Assembly: GCA_947467145.1 (NCBI GenBank)
Contig: CANIGJ010000016.1
Location: 33,508-97,507, forward strand
Reading direction: 5' to 3'
Length of the DNA stretch: 64,000 bases
From: Rhodospirillaceae bacterium
GTDB lineage: Bacteria; Pseudomonadota; Alphaproteobacteria; Rhodospirillales; UBA2165
In this document: in pieces, positions 52,941 to 63,082 of the stretch
How the letters are laid out: every line of letters begins with the position of its first letter
How positions within the stretch are numbered: position 1 is the stretch's first letter
Made by a program: the position numbers and the translations under genes
Notes under the pieces: model-generated
Told to the model about the DNA's origin: nothing
The model's input: only the letters and a program-made list of their open reading frames with translations
Databases searched by the model: none

Positions 52941-54166
52941 TGTCCCGTCTTCTCGCTCTCGACGTCCTCGATGCCGTGCTGGAACAGCGCCGCGCTTTCG
53001 ACGAAGCCTTCGACAAACATCCGCGCACCAATGCGTTGGAACCGCGCGACCGTGGCTTTGCCTATAACTTGGTCGCCACCGTGCTGCGGCGCCTCGGCCA
53101 GTTGGATGCCGCCATCGACGCTTGCCTGCAAAAACCGCTGGGGCCGCGCGCGCAGCGGATCCGTCAGGTCCTGCGGTTGGGCGCGGCACAATTGTTGTTC
53201 CTGGAAACCCCGGCCCATGCCGCCGTCGATACCAGCGTGACCATCGCCGCATCCGATCCGCGTCTGGAAACCTACAAGAACCTCACCAACGCCGTGCTGC
53301 ATCGTCTGGCGCGCGAGGGCGCTGAGATGATTGCTGCGCAGGATGCCGCGCGGCTCAACACGCCGGCCTGGCTGTGGGACTCGTGGTGCGCGGTGTATGG
53401 CGAGGATCAGGGCCGCGCGATCGCGACGGCGCATCTGAACCAAGCGCCGCTCGATCTGGCGGTCAAAGCCGATCCGCAAGCCTGGGCCCGGCAATTGGGG
53501 GCCGAGCTGTTGCCGAGCGGCGCGCTGCGTCTGCCGTCCGGCACCCCAGTGGCGAGCCTGCCCGGGTTCAACGAGGGGGCCTGGTGGGTGCAGGACGCGG
53601 CGGCGCAAATGCCGGTTCGCCTGCTGGCCGAGGTCACGGGTGGGCTGGATGGTTTGCGCATCGCCGATCTGGGGGCGGCCCCCGGCGGCAAGACGGCGCA
53701 ATTAGCAGCGGCCGGGGCGCGGGTGATCGCGGTCGATCGCTCGGGCGCTCGCCTGGCCATTTTGCGGGAAAACATGGCGCGCTTGAATCTGACGGTCGAG
53801 GTGGTCGAGGCCGACGCGAAAAGCTGGCGTCCGGAGCCCCTTTTGGACGCCGTTCTGCTCGATGCACCTTGTTCCGCAACCGGAACGATCCGCCGCCACC
53901 CTGACATTCCGCACCTGCGCCGGCCTGAAGAGGCGGCCAAGGCCGGTCGGGTCCAGGCCGAGCTGCTGGAGGCTGCCCTGGCCATGGTGCGCCCCGGCGG
54001 GACGGTGGTTTTCGCCACCTGCTCGTTGCAGCAGGAAGAAGGCCCGGGGGTGACGGCCCCCCTCGTGGCCAGCCGCGACGACGTGCGATTCGTCAAAGAT
54101 CTGCGCACCCTGCCCAGCGAAGGCTGGGACGGATTCTATGCGGCGGCCCTGGTTAAAGCGCAGTAA
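52940..54166 (+). CDS. rsmB: RsmB-type rRNA cytosine-C5 methyltransferase
   Basis: 408 residues. The ATG at 52940 shares its A with the preceding stop (TAATG). N-terminal NusB-like domain (DVLDAVLEQRRAFDEAFDKH, LRLGAAQLLFLETPAHAAVD), then the SAM domain with IADLGAAPGGKTAQLAAAGA (motif I), LLDAPCSATGTIRRHPDI (PC motif) and ATCSLQQEEG with the catalytic Cys. It methylates C967-equivalent of 16S rRNA. The longer upstream frame lies in the previous gene. Confidence 0.94.
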
Positions 54167-54197
54167 CAATTTATTTAGCTTCGTCCTGCTACCAAGG

Positions 54198-55904
54198 ATG
54201 CCGGACGAGTCTGCGCCAGCGCGGATCCGTCGATGGTTTTTGAGGGCCAGGTTTCGAGGAGATTGGGCGGTGCTCTCGGAGTTGCACGGATCGGCGGCCA
54301 GCGACGGCTTGATGGCTGGGTTGCGCCGCTTAACGTACGCGAGCCCGGTCTACGGCTATACGCTGTTGGGCCGAGCACCGTCGCGCCTGCTCGGCACTCC
54401 GCCCGAAGTCGTTCCCGGTAATGCCGCGTCGGGCCAGGCGATCCTCGCAGGCCATCTGAGCTTCGCTGGCCTGCGCCATCCGATCGGTGTGCCGCCCGAA
54501 CATCAAAGCGACGCCGACGAAGCGTGGCTCAGCTATTATCATTCCTTCGCGTGGCTGTCGGATTTGCGTCGCGTCGGTACCGATACCGCGCGCGATTTCG
54601 CCCGTGCCCTCATCCATCAATGGATGCTGCGTCATACGCGCTGGTCCGCCCTCGCCTGGCGGCCCGATATCCTAGGCGCGCGTCTCGCCAACTGGCTGAC
54701 CCATTTCGGTTTTTTCGCCGGCAACCGCGAGCCGCATTTCCTCGAAGCTTTCTTCGGTGAAATCGCGCGCGAAGCGCGTCATCTCGCGCGTACCGCGACG
54801 GTCGGCACCAATGGCCCGGCCCGTATCACCGCGCTCAAAGGCCTCATTTATTGCGGCGTCAGTTTGCCCGACAGCGATCGCTGGCTGCATCAGGGCTTGA
54901 AGCTGCTGGATGGCGAACTTACGCGTCAGGTCCTGCCGGACGGCGGCCATGCGTCGCGCAATCCGTCGGTCCAGCTATCGATCTTCGCCGATCTGATCGC
55001 GCTTAACGAAACCCTGGCCGCCGCGCATATTTTGGTGCCGGGCTGGCTCACCGAAACCATCGAACGTATGGCGCCGCTGCTGCGCGCATTGCGGCACGGC
55101 GATGGCGGGTTGGCTTTGTTCAATGGCAGCGCGGCCGAAGATCCCGCGATCATCGATTGGCTGCTCGCGCGCGCCAATGTGAAACAACGCACCGCCGCCA
55201 GTGCGCCGCATTCTGGTTTCCACCGTATCGCATCGGGCCGCACGACTGTGATCATCGATGCCGGCGCGCCGCCGCCGGCGAGCGCGAATCGCTGGTCGCA
55301 TGCCGGCACCCTCGCGTTTGAAATGAGCGCCGGGCGCGAACGCCTGATCGTCAATTGCGGCGCGGCACCGGCGCGTGGGTCGGCCTGGCGCCATGCGCTG
55401 CGCTCGACGGCGGCCCACAGCACCGTCAGCGTCGATGATCGTTCGTCCAGCGATCTCGATCCCGATGGCGGTTATTCCAAGGGCCCGCGTCACATCGCGT
55501 CGTCGCGCCGCGAGATCGACGGCTCGATCATCATCGAGGCGAGTGCCGAGGGCTATTCCGATATGGCGGGTTTCGTGCACCGCCGCCTGCTCATGTTGGC
55601 GCCCGATGGCGGCGAATTGCAGGGCGAGGATCGCATCGCCGGTGGCGGTGCGCGCGTCTGCACCGCGCGTTTCCATCTTCATCCCACCGTGCAGGCAACC
55701 CTGATCCAGGGTGGGCATGCCGTGTTGCTCAAGCCGCGCCGCGGCAAGGGCTGGCGCTTCGAGGCCGGTGAGGATGTCGTTTCGCTCGACGAAAGCGTGT
55801 ATTTCGAGACTCCGCAGATGCGCCGCCGGACCCAGCAGATCGTGCTCAGCCGCGCCATCGGTGAGGGCGGGGCCACCCTGAAATGGCGCCTGACCCGGCT
55901 TTAA
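54198..55904 (+). CDS. heparinase II/III family protein
   Basis: 568 residues from ATG 54198. An alpha-toroid N-terminal half (AWLSYYHSFAWLSDLRRVGT, MLRHTRWSALAWRPDILGAR, LLDGELTRQVLPDGGHASRN) is followed by the beta-sandwich Hepar_II_III domain (HSGFHRIASGRTTVIIDAGA, HAGTLAFEMSAGRERLIVNC, AAHSTVSVDDRSS). No signal peptide is evident. It is often encoded next to rsmB in alphaproteobacteria. Substrate, perhaps a cell-surface uronan, is unknown. Confidence 0.9.
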   Translation: MPDESAPARIRRWFLRARFRGDWAVLSELHGSAASDGLMAGLRRLTYASPVYGYTLLGRAPSRLLGTPPEVVPGNAASGQAILAGHLSFAGLRHPIGVPPEHQSDADEAWLSYYHSFAWLSDLRRVGTDTARDFARALIHQWMLRHTRWSALAWRPDILGARLANWLTHFGFFAGNREPHFLEAFFGEIAREARHLARTATVGTNGPARITALKGLIYCGVSLPDSDRWLHQGLKLLDGELTRQVLPDGGHASRNPSVQLSIFADLIALNETLAAAHILVPGWLTETIERMAPLLRALRHGDGGLALFNGSAAEDPAIIDWLLARANVKQRTAASAPHSGFHRIASGRTTVIIDAGAPPPASANRWSHAGTLAFEMSAGRERLIVNCGAAPARGSAWRHALRSTAAHSTVSVDDRSSSDLDPDGGYSKGPRHIASSRREIDGSIIIEASAEGYSDMAGFVHRRLLMLAPDGGELQGEDRIAGGGARVCTARFHLHPTVQATLIQGGHAVLLKPRRGKGWRFEAGEDVVSLDESVYFETPQMRRRTQQIVLSRAIGEGGATLKWRLTRL

Positions 55905-56002
55905 TTGTCATCAGACTTTCATGTCTTGCGGGCCATGGACGTGCCCTGCGAGGCTTGATCACATCGCGATCATCCTTCATACCCGGCCGTGGAGAGTAAG
56001 CT

Positions 56003-57325
56003 ATGAATTCCGCTGCCATCGTCGGATCGTTCCGCGACAAAACAGCAACCATCGGCATCATCGGCATGGGCTATGTCGGCCTGCCTTTGGCGCTGACCTT
56101 TGCCGCTAAGGGCTTCAAGGTTGTCGGCTTCGATGTCGACCCAGCCAAGATCGCGGCGCTCGATGCCGCCAAAAGTTATCTCGGCCATATCCCAGATGCG
56201 GCGATTGCGGCGGCCAAGACGCTAACCTCGACGACGGATTTTGCGCATCTCGCGGAAATGAGCGCGATCATCATCTGCGTGCCGACGCCGCTCGAACACG
56301 GCAGCACCGAACCCGACATGACCTATGTGGTCAAAAGCACCGAGGTGATCGCCAAATATCTGCGCGCCGGTCAGCTCGTCATTTTGGAATCGACGACCTA
56401 TCCGGGCACGACGCGCGAAGTGATGAAGCCGATCCTGGAAGCCGGCGGGCTCAAGTCGGGACAAGATTTCCTGCTCGCCTATTCGCCGGAACGTGAAGAC
56501 CCGGGTAATCCGGATTTCGGCACCGCGCGCATCCCCAAGGTCGTCGGCGGCGACGGCGAAGACGCCTTGGCCGCTGCGGTTGCGATGTACGATCAGGTCG
56601 TCGTGCGCACCGTGCCGGTCAGCTCGGTCGATGTCGCCGAAGCGGTGAAGCTCACCGAGAACATCTTCCGCGCGGTCAATATCGCGCTGGTCAACGAATT
56701 GAAGACCGTCTACGGCGCGATGGGTATCGATGTGTGGGAAGTCATCGACGCGGCCAAATCCAAGCCGTTCGGTTTCATGCCGTTTTATCCCGGTCCGGGC
56801 TGGGGCGGGCATTGCATCCCCATCGATCCTTTCTACCTCACTTGGCGCGCGCGCCAATTCGGTGCGGATTCGCGCTTCGTTGAATTGGCCGGCGACATCA
56901 ACACGCATATGCCGAGCCGTGTCATCGATGCGCTCGCCGTGGCACTGAAGGATCGTCACGGCAAATCGCTGTCGGGGGCGCGCATCGTGCTGCTCGGCGT
57001 CGCCTACAAGAAGAACGTCGACGATACGCGCGAAAGCCCGGCCTATCGTCTGATCGAGGATATGGAAGCCAAGGGCGCGGAAGTCGATTTCTACGATCCG
57101 CACGTGCCCGCGATCCCCCAGACGCGCGAACACGGCGCCCTGGCGGGGCGGCGTTCGATCGCCTGGGACGTCAAATTATTGGCGGGCTACGATGCCGCGC
57201 TGATCTGCACCGATCACGATGCGGTGGATTATCAGCAATTGGCGGACGCCAGCGCGCTCATCGTCGATACGCGCAACGCGCTGAAAGATGTTGCCTCGGC
57301 GCGTGACAAGGTCGTGAAGGCCTGA
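56003..57325 (+). CDS. nucleotide-sugar dehydrogenase (UDP-N-acetylhexosamine 6-dehydrogenase, WbpA/TviB-like)
   Basis: 440 residues. Rossmann motif IGMGYVGLPLALTFAAKGF, CVPTPL, ESTTYPGTTREV, SPEREDPGN, KLTENIFRAVNIALVNEL and the active-site WGGHCIPIDPFYLTW with catalytic Cys near 270. The GHCIPIDPFYL variant points to the N-acetylhexosamine dehydrogenases over UDP-glucose dehydrogenase. It oxidises C6 to a carboxylate using NAD+, giving a uronic acid for surface polysaccharide. Next comes DUF3126 and the amidotransferase gene on the other strand. Confidence 0.9.
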   Translation: MNSAAIVGSFRDKTATIGIIGMGYVGLPLALTFAAKGFKVVGFDVDPAKIAALDAAKSYLGHIPDAAIAAAKTLTSTTDFAHLAEMSAIIICVPTPLEHGSTEPDMTYVVKSTEVIAKYLRAGQLVILESTTYPGTTREVMKPILEAGGLKSGQDFLLAYSPEREDPGNPDFGTARIPKVVGGDGEDALAAAVAMYDQVVVRTVPVSSVDVAEAVKLTENIFRAVNIALVNELKTVYGAMGIDVWEVIDAAKSKPFGFMPFYPGPGWGGHCIPIDPFYLTWRARQFGADSRFVELAGDINTHMPSRVIDALAVALKDRHGKSLSGARIVLLGVAYKKNVDDTRESPAYRLIEDMEAKGAEVDFYDPHVPAIPQTREHGALAGRRSIAWDVKLLAGYDAALICTDHDAVDYQQLADASALIVDTRNALKDVASARDKVVKA

Positions 57326-57344
57326 GTCTTAAAAAAGACCGGCC

Positions 57345-57578
57345 TTATTCTTTCTTGTCGTCGTTGGCGGCCGGCAGATCGTAGGCCAGGATCGCCATGT
57401 TGAAATCGTACGACACTTCGCCGTCATCTTCGTCGCGATAGATCACGCCGACGAATTCCTCGCCGATGAAGACCTCGACCGATTCGTCCGATTGGGTGCG
57501 ATCGCGCAGCTTGATCTTGGGATTGCCGAACTTGTCGCGCAGATAGCTCGTTACTCGCCGCAGCTCGTCTTCGGTCAC
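57345..57578 (-). CDS. DUF3126 family protein
   Basis: 77 residues from the GTG at 57578, which is preceded by GGGAGCG; the open frame continues 48 bases upstream but has no initiation signal and family members begin at this point. VTEDELRRVTSYLRDKFGNP, VEVFIGEEFVGVIYRDEDDG, and EVSYDFNMAILAYDL match the alphaproteobacterial DUF3126 group. Function unknown. It lies between the tail of the dehydrogenase gene (convergent) and the stop of no other gene on its own strand; asnB is upstream on the same strand... the order on the minus strand is asnB then DUF3126 downstream, 59 bases apart. Confidence 0.85.
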   Translation of the reverse strand: MTEDELRRVTSYLRDKFGNPKIKLRDRTQSDESVEVFIGEEFVGVIYRDEDDGEVSYDFNMAILAYDLPAANDDKKE

Positions 57579-57637
57579 GCTTTCGCTCCCCTGAATCCTA
57601 AGATCGTGTGGTGGTAGGTGTAACAAATCTCAAAGGC

Positions 57638-59428
57638 CTAGGCCACCGCTCTTGCTGAGGCGGGCACCTGCGCGGCAAAGACTTCACGTGCCCAACCGCG
57701 CCAGCCGCGTTCGGTTCCCTGCATCCACTGCGGAACGGGAACGAAAAAGCCGGTCTTCGGCCGATTCAGCACGGCGTCCGGCAAGGGCTTCGGCGGCGTA
57801 TGCGCCATCATATCCTTGTCGCATTCGAGATGCGCAACCGCGCGATAGAAGTCGATATCGACCAGCGGCGTACGGATTTCCAGCGAATGCGCCATGCCGG
57901 CCCAGTCGGAATCGCGCAGCAATTGATTGCGCATGTACCACGCGGTTTCCAGGGCGCGCATCTTGGCGCGGGGCGTCTTGTGCGGATCGGTCGTGGTATC
58001 GAGGCGCATGAAGGGATCGAGCCGCTTGAAACCTTCGGCGGCGAATTCGGGATCGAGCACGAGCGGCAATTCCCACGGCAGGAAGATGCCGCGTTTGAGC
58101 AGATAGGCTGAGCCGTAGCCGGTCGCATATTCGAACAGGCTCGCATATTTGGGCGACATGTATTTCGAGATCGTCGTACCGGCGACGATACGCAGGCCGC
58201 GCCCGAGCGTGCCGAGGCCCGGAATCCAGCCGATGCCTTCGACCAGTTTCGGGATTTCGCTGAAGGTATCGTAGCCGCCGAAAATTTCATCGCCGCCTAA
58301 TCCCGACAGCGCCACCTTCAATCCTGCCCCGGCCGCCTCGCGCGCCACGAAATACGTGTTCACACCGTCGATCGTCGGCTGGTCCATCGCATCCATGATG
58401 GCGTCGCGTTCGGCGAGGAAACTTTCGCCCGCGACGATGCGCGTCGTGTGGCTGGTGCCGTAATGCTGTGCGATCAGTTCGGCCAGCGGCGCTTCGTCGC
58501 GCGGGCTGCCTGCCAACTCCTGAAAGGCGAGCGTGAGGCTGCGAATACCGGCATGGGTTTCGACCGCATGCCCGGCGATGGTTGCCGAATCGCGCCCTGC
58601 CGACAGGAACAATCCCACCGGCACATCGGAGACCAGATGATGGCGTACGGTATCGGCCATTGCGTCGGCCAAAATCTGTTGGCGCTCGCCGGGTGTGACT
58701 TGCGCGCGTTCTGTCAGCGGATCGATGCGGCTGACAGAGTGCGCGCCGTCCATGCCGAACCATTCGGTGGCGCCCGCTTCAAGCGCGCGGATGCCGGCAT
58801 AGATCGTGAAGGGCTCAGGCACATTGCCGAACATGAAAAAGCCGACATGGCCGGCCGGATCGGGCGCATCGGAAATGGCGCCGCCGGCGCGCAAGGCTTT
58901 GACCTGCGAGGCGACGCGGATCGTCGCGCCATCGTCGGCGAGGTAAAGCGGCTTGATACCGAACGGATCGCGCGACAGCAGCACGCCGCGCTTGATGCCG
59001 TCCCAAATGGCGAAGGCATACATGCCGCGCAATTTTTCGACCATGCGCGCGCCATGGCGCTGATACAGGTGCAGCAGAACCTCGGTGTCGGAGCGCGTCT
59101 TGAAGGCATGCCCGGCCGCGATCAGCTCGTCGCGCAGCGCGTTGAAATTATAGATCTCGCCGTTGAAGGTGATGACGAGGCGCGCCTCGGGGCCGGGTTT
59201 GGTCGTGATCCCGTCGCTTTCGAGCGCCATGGGCTGTGCGCCGGACGGGCCCGGATCGAGGATGGCGAGGCGGCGGTGGCCGAAACCGACGCGGCCGTCG
59301 ACCGAGGTCCAGAAACCGTCGCCGTCGGGCCCGCGTTTTTCCATGGCAGCCGTGATCCGGCCAAGCTCGCCCCTATCCACCGGGCGGGCGGCCGATCCAT
59401 AGGCGAAAATCGCGGCTAATCCACACAT
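57638..59428 (-). CDS. asnB: asparagine synthetase-like glutamine amidotransferase
   Basis: 596 residues from ATG 59428 so that Cys2 becomes the nucleophile (MCGLAAIFAYG). Class II glutaminase domain (KRGPDGDGFWTS, GHRRLAILD, FNGEIYNFNALRDELIAAGH, RSDTEVLLHLYQ) and synthetase domain with the pyrophosphatase loop FLSAGRDSATIAGHAV, where the usual SGGxDS reads SAGRDS, then LSGLGGDEIFGGYDTFSEIP. AsnB-like proteins in sugar loci amidate uronic acids. Its neighbour is a sugar-6-dehydrogenase, which favours that role over free asparagine synthesis. Confidence 0.9.
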   Translation of the reverse strand: MCGLAAIFAYGSAARPVDRGELGRITAAMEKRGPDGDGFWTSVDGRVGFGHRRLAILDPGPSGAQPMALESDGITTKPGPEARLVITFNGEIYNFNALRDELIAAGHAFKTRSDTEVLLHLYQRHGARMVEKLRGMYAFAIWDGIKRGVLLSRDPFGIKPLYLADDGATIRVASQVKALRAGGAISDAPDPAGHVGFFMFGNVPEPFTIYAGIRALEAGATEWFGMDGAHSVSRIDPLTERAQVTPGERQQILADAMADTVRHHLVSDVPVGLFLSAGRDSATIAGHAVETHAGIRSLTLAFQELAGSPRDEAPLAELIAQHYGTSHTTRIVAGESFLAERDAIMDAMDQPTIDGVNTYFVAREAAGAGLKVALSGLGGDEIFGGYDTFSEIPKLVEGIGWIPGLGTLGRGLRIVAGTTISKYMSPKYASLFEYATGYGSAYLLKRGIFLPWELPLVLDPEFAAEGFKRLDPFMRLDTTTDPHKTPRAKMRALETAWYMRNQLLRDSDWAGMAHSLEIRTPLVDIDFYRAVAHLECDKDMMAHTPPKPLPDAVLNRPKTGFFVPVPQWMQGTERGWRGWAREVFAAQVPASARAVA

Positions 59429-59500
59429 ATGGGCCCACAATTAGTGTGTTTTGCATCCCGGGGTCAAACCGGGCTAAAAGTCGCCCACAAGGGGCCTCTT

Positions 59501-60967
59501 ATGAGCGATATGTCTGACCTTGCGGCCAATGTCCGCAGCCTGGAATCGGCCGAAGTCCTGGTGATCGGCGATGTGATGCTGGACCGTTTCGTCTACGGTT
59601 CGGTCGAGCGCATCTCGCCCGAGGCACCCATCCCGGTCGTGCGCATCAAGAACGAGATCGCCATGCTGGGCGGTGCCGGCAACGTTGCGCGCAACGTGGC
59701 GGGCCTGGGTGCGGTCGTGCATTTCGTCGCCGCTGTCGGCACCGACGCGGCCGGCAACGAGGTACAGCATTTAGTTTCCGATCTGCCGCGCGCCGAAAGC
59801 AGCATCGTCGCCGATGCGCGGCGCAAGACATCGATCAAGACGCGCTACATCGCGGCCGGCCAGCAGATGCTGCGCGCCGACGATGAAACCATTCTGGCCT
59901 TGGGGCCTCAGCAGGTCGGCGAAGTCATCGATCATGTGCGTCATGCGCTGCGCTCCGCGCGCGTGATGATCCTTGCCGATTACGCCAAAGGTGTGCTGGG
60001 CCAGGGCACCGCGCTCAAGCTCATCGATCTCGCGCGCGCCGCCAAGGTGCCCGTCATCGTCGATCCGCAAGGCTCGAACTACGAAGTTTATCGTGGCGCC
60101 ACGTTGGTCACGCCGAACCGCGCCGAGTTGGCGCTCGCCACCGGCATGGCGGTCGCGACGGATGCGGACATCATCGCGGCGGCCTGTTCTCTGATCGATC
60201 GTTTCGGCATTACGGCCGTGCTCGCGACGCGCAGCGCCGACGGAATGACCTTGGTGTCCGGTCCGAACGAGGTGGAACATTTCCCGGCGGAGGCGCGCGA
60301 AGTCTTCGACGTGTCTGGTGCGGGCGATACGGTTGTCGCGGCGCTGGGAGCCGCACTCGCGGCCGGTCTGCCGATGGGCCAGGCGGTGCGTCTGGCGAAT
60401 GTCGCGGCGGGCATCGTGGTGGGCAAAGTCGGCACGGCGGTCGCTTACGCCGACGATATCGACGATGCGCTGCGTCATTCCGATGCGGGCGCCACGGGCA
60501 CGAAGGTTAAGGACATCACGCGGGCGCAGGATCTGATCCGTCTGTGGCGTCGCCACGGTCACACGATCGGCCTCGCCACCGGTTGTTTCGATCTGCTGCA
60601 TCCCGGCCATCTCGCCGTCATCCAGCAAGCGAAGGCGCAATGCGATCGTCTTGTCGTCGGGCTGAACAGCGATGCGTCGACGCAGCGCCTGAAAGGGCCG
60701 ACGCGGCCGATCCAGAATGAAGTTGTGCGCGCGCAGATGCTGGCGGCACTTGAAGCCGTCGATCTCGCCATCATCTTCGGTGAAGACACGCCCGCGCAAT
60801 TGATCGAAGCGATCAAGCCCGACGTGTTCGTGAAGGGTGCGGATTACACCGTCGATCAATTACCCGAAGCGAAGATCATCCAGGGCTATGGCGGCAGGAT
60901 CGTATTGGCCGAACTGGCGCCCGGCCATTCGACGACGTCGACCATCGCGAAGATGAACGCGAAATAG
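59501..60967 (+). CDS. hldE: bifunctional D-glycero-beta-D-manno-heptose-7-phosphate kinase / 1-phosphate adenylyltransferase
   Basis: 488 residues from ATG 59501. Ribokinase-like N-terminal domain (VIGDVMLDRFVYGSVERISP, MLGGAGNVARNVAGLGAVVH, DVSGAGDTVVAALGAALAAG) and C-terminal cytidylyltransferase-like domain with GCFDLLHPGHLAVIQQAK (HxGH) and VGLNSDASTQRLKG. It carries out two steps towards ADP-heptose for the LPS inner core. Divergent from asnB with 72 bases between starts, and followed by repeat copy F. Confidence 0.96.
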   Translation: MSDMSDLAANVRSLESAEVLVIGDVMLDRFVYGSVERISPEAPIPVVRIKNEIAMLGGAGNVARNVAGLGAVVHFVAAVGTDAAGNEVQHLVSDLPRAESSIVADARRKTSIKTRYIAAGQQMLRADDETILALGPQQVGEVIDHVRHALRSARVMILADYAKGVLGQGTALKLIDLARAAKVPVIVDPQGSNYEVYRGATLVTPNRAELALATGMAVATDADIIAAACSLIDRFGITAVLATRSADGMTLVSGPNEVEHFPAEAREVFDVSGAGDTVVAALGAALAAGLPMGQAVRLANVAAGIVVGKVGTAVAYADDIDDALRHSDAGATGTKVKDITRAQDLIRLWRRHGHTIGLATGCFDLLHPGHLAVIQQAKAQCDRLVVGLNSDASTQRLKGPTRPIQNEVVRAQMLAALEAVDLAIIFGEDTPAQLIEAIKPDVFVKGADYTVDQLPEAKIIQGYGGRIVLAELAPGHSTTSTIAKMNAK

Positions 60968-60971
60968 CGAG

Positions 60972-60992
60972 GCAAAGCGACCTCGCGTTGCA
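60972..60992 (+). repeat. short palindromic repeat, copy F
   Basis: GCAAAGCGACCTCGCGTTGC followed by A, one substitution from the consensus. It begins 5 bases after the hldE stop codon, between convergent genes, as copies A and E do. Confidence 0.8.
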
Positions 60993-61001
60993 AATTAAGG
61001 C

Positions 61002-63002
61002 CTAGCGCAGGCCTAGCGTATCCCGGAGACGATCGAAGAAGCCACGCTCCTGTTGCGGTGGCTGCTGTTGCGCCACCTTGTCGGGATCGATCCAGGCCGG
61101 CGCCACGCCGGCGACCGGAGCGGGCCGCTCGATGCTGAACAGCGGGCGTACCGGCATGCCCTGATGCGCCTTGATCATGATCTTTTGCCACAGGCGCGCC
61201 GGCAATCCGCCGCCGGTGACGCGCTTCATCGGATGATTGTCGTCGTTGCCCATCCACACGCCGCCGACCAGATCGCGGCTGTAGCCCATGAACCACGCGT
61301 CGCGGAAATCCGAACTGGTGCCGGTCTTACCGGCGGTCGGCCGGCCGATCTTGGCGGCGGCACCCGTGCCGTGATCCATCACGCCGGCCATCATCGAATT
61401 CATCATGGCGACGTCGGCCGGTTCCATCACGCCGCCCGGCCCGTCGCCTTCGCGCTTGTACAGCACGTTGCCCTGCGCATCATCAATCTGTTCGATGCCG
61501 TGCGCCCACACGCCGTTGCCGCCATTGGCGAACGCACCGTAAGCGGCGGTGAGTTCGAGTAAGGTCACTTCGCCCGAGCCGAGGGCGAGCGACAGATTCG
61601 GCGGCAGTTTGGTGGTGAGGCCGAGACGGCGCGCGACACTGATGATGCGCGGCAGGCCCGCCTTGTCGGCGATCTGCACCGCGACCGTGTTGATCGATTG
61701 CGCGAGCGCCTCGCGTGTCGTGATGCGGCCACGGAATTTTTCGTCGAAGTTGGTCGGCTGCCAACCGCCGATATTGATCGGCTGGTCGACGAAGATCTGT
61801 TCGCTGCCGATGCCGGCTTCGATACCGGCTTCATAGATGATCGGCTTGAAGGATGAGCCGGGCTGACGCAACGCCTGGACCGCGCGATTGAACTGGCTCT
61901 CGGCGTAACTTTTGCCGCCGACCATGGCGCGCACCGCGCCGTCGGTCGTCATGACCAGGGCGGCTGCCTGTTCGACGTTCGATTGTGCGCCCGATGTCGC
62001 GAGGATGCTGGCGAGCTCGGCTTCCGCCGTGAGCTGTAGATCGGCATCCAGCGTCGTCTTAATGGTGATGTCGCCGGGTTCGGGGCCGACATAATCGACG
62101 AGCTGCTCGAGGACCCAATCCAGAAAATAACGCGCGATCCGGCGTTCGTCGGTCGGCGCCTTGAAGCCCCAGGGCTGACTGCGTTCGCTTTCGCGCGCCG
62201 CGGCGCTGAGAAAGCCCGCCTCGACCATGTTGTCCAGGACGTCGTCGGCCCGCGCACTGGCGCCTTGCGGATTGGTCAGCGGCGACAGCTTGGACGGCGC
62301 TTTGAGCAGCCCGGCGATGACGGTGGCTTGGCGCAGGGTCATCTCGCGCGCCGGCACGCCGAAATAGGCCTGCGACGCCGCATCGATGCCAAATGTTCCG
62401 GACCCGAAATAAACCCGATTGAGGTAGAGGGCGAGAATTTCGTTTTTGGTGAAGCGTTCTTCCAGCGAGATGGCCAACAGAACTTCCTGGATCTTGCGCT
62501 TGAAGGAGCGCTCCGAGCTGAGGAACAGGTTCTTGGCGGCTTGCTGGGTGATGGTGCTGCCGCCCTGCACGATGCGCCCGGCCTTAAGATTGGCGAAGGC
62601 GGCGCGGGCGATGCCCAGTATGTCGATGCCGAAATGCTCGAAGAAGCGCCGATCCTCGGTCGCGATGACGGCCTGCACTAGGTAGGGCGGCATATCCTCG
62701 ACGCCGATGGCTTCACCGCGCCGTTCGCCGAAGCGCGCGATCTGCCGCCCATTGCGATCGACGACCAGCACGACCGGCTTGCGGGTTGCGGACAGTGCGC
62801 TATCGACCGACGGCAGGTCCCAGGCCAGGAACGCGATGGCGGCGCCGCCGAGCACGATCATCCACAGCGCAAGCGTCAGGCCCCACATCGCCGCGATTCT
62901 TAGCGCGGAGCGTTGCGGCTTTTTCTTGTCGGCTTTTTTTGCGCTTTTGGACGGCGTCTTGGCCGGCTTGTCGGACGACAGCGGAATTCGATCTTTCGGC
63001 AT
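61002..63002 (-). CDS. class A penicillin-binding protein (PBP1A family)
   Basis: 666 residues. Lys-rich cytoplasmic N-terminus, one membrane anchor at ~33-57, the GT51 transglycosylase (ATEDRRFFEHFGIDILG, GGSTITQQAAKNLFLS, FGSGTFGIDAASQAYFG) and transpeptidase (Ser in RQPGSSFKPIIYEAG near 384, AQSINTVAVQIADKAG, AGKTGTSSDFRDAWFMGYS near 556). It polymerises and cross-links peptidoglycan. Shorter than E. coli PBP1a, as is typical of the alphaproteobacterial type. Confidence 0.95.
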   Translation of the reverse strand: MPKDRIPLSSDKPAKTPSKSAKKADKKKPQRSALRIAAMWGLTLALWMIVLGGAAIAFLAWDLPSVDSALSATRKPVVLVVDRNGRQIARFGERRGEAIGVEDMPPYLVQAVIATEDRRFFEHFGIDILGIARAAFANLKAGRIVQGGSTITQQAAKNLFLSSERSFKRKIQEVLLAISLEERFTKNEILALYLNRVYFGSGTFGIDAASQAYFGVPAREMTLRQATVIAGLLKAPSKLSPLTNPQGASARADDVLDNMVEAGFLSAAARESERSQPWGFKAPTDERRIARYFLDWVLEQLVDYVGPEPGDITIKTTLDADLQLTAEAELASILATSGAQSNVEQAAALVMTTDGAVRAMVGGKSYAESQFNRAVQALRQPGSSFKPIIYEAGIEAGIGSEQIFVDQPINIGGWQPTNFDEKFRGRITTREALAQSINTVAVQIADKAGLPRIISVARRLGLTTKLPPNLSLALGSGEVTLLELTAAYGAFANGGNGVWAHGIEQIDDAQGNVLYKREGDGPGGVMEPADVAMMNSMMAGVMDHGTGAAAKIGRPTAGKTGTSSDFRDAWFMGYSRDLVGGVWMGNDDNHPMKRVTGGGLPARLWQKIMIKAHQGMPVRPLFSIERPAPVAGVAPAWIDPDKVAQQQPPQQERGFFDRLRDTLGLR

Positions 63003-63082
63003 ATCCAGACTTTATCCGTCGAGAGTCAACGGAACCTTACCCGCGTGTGGTAACAACCGCGCGAGGCTTTTTTAAGGCGCGC

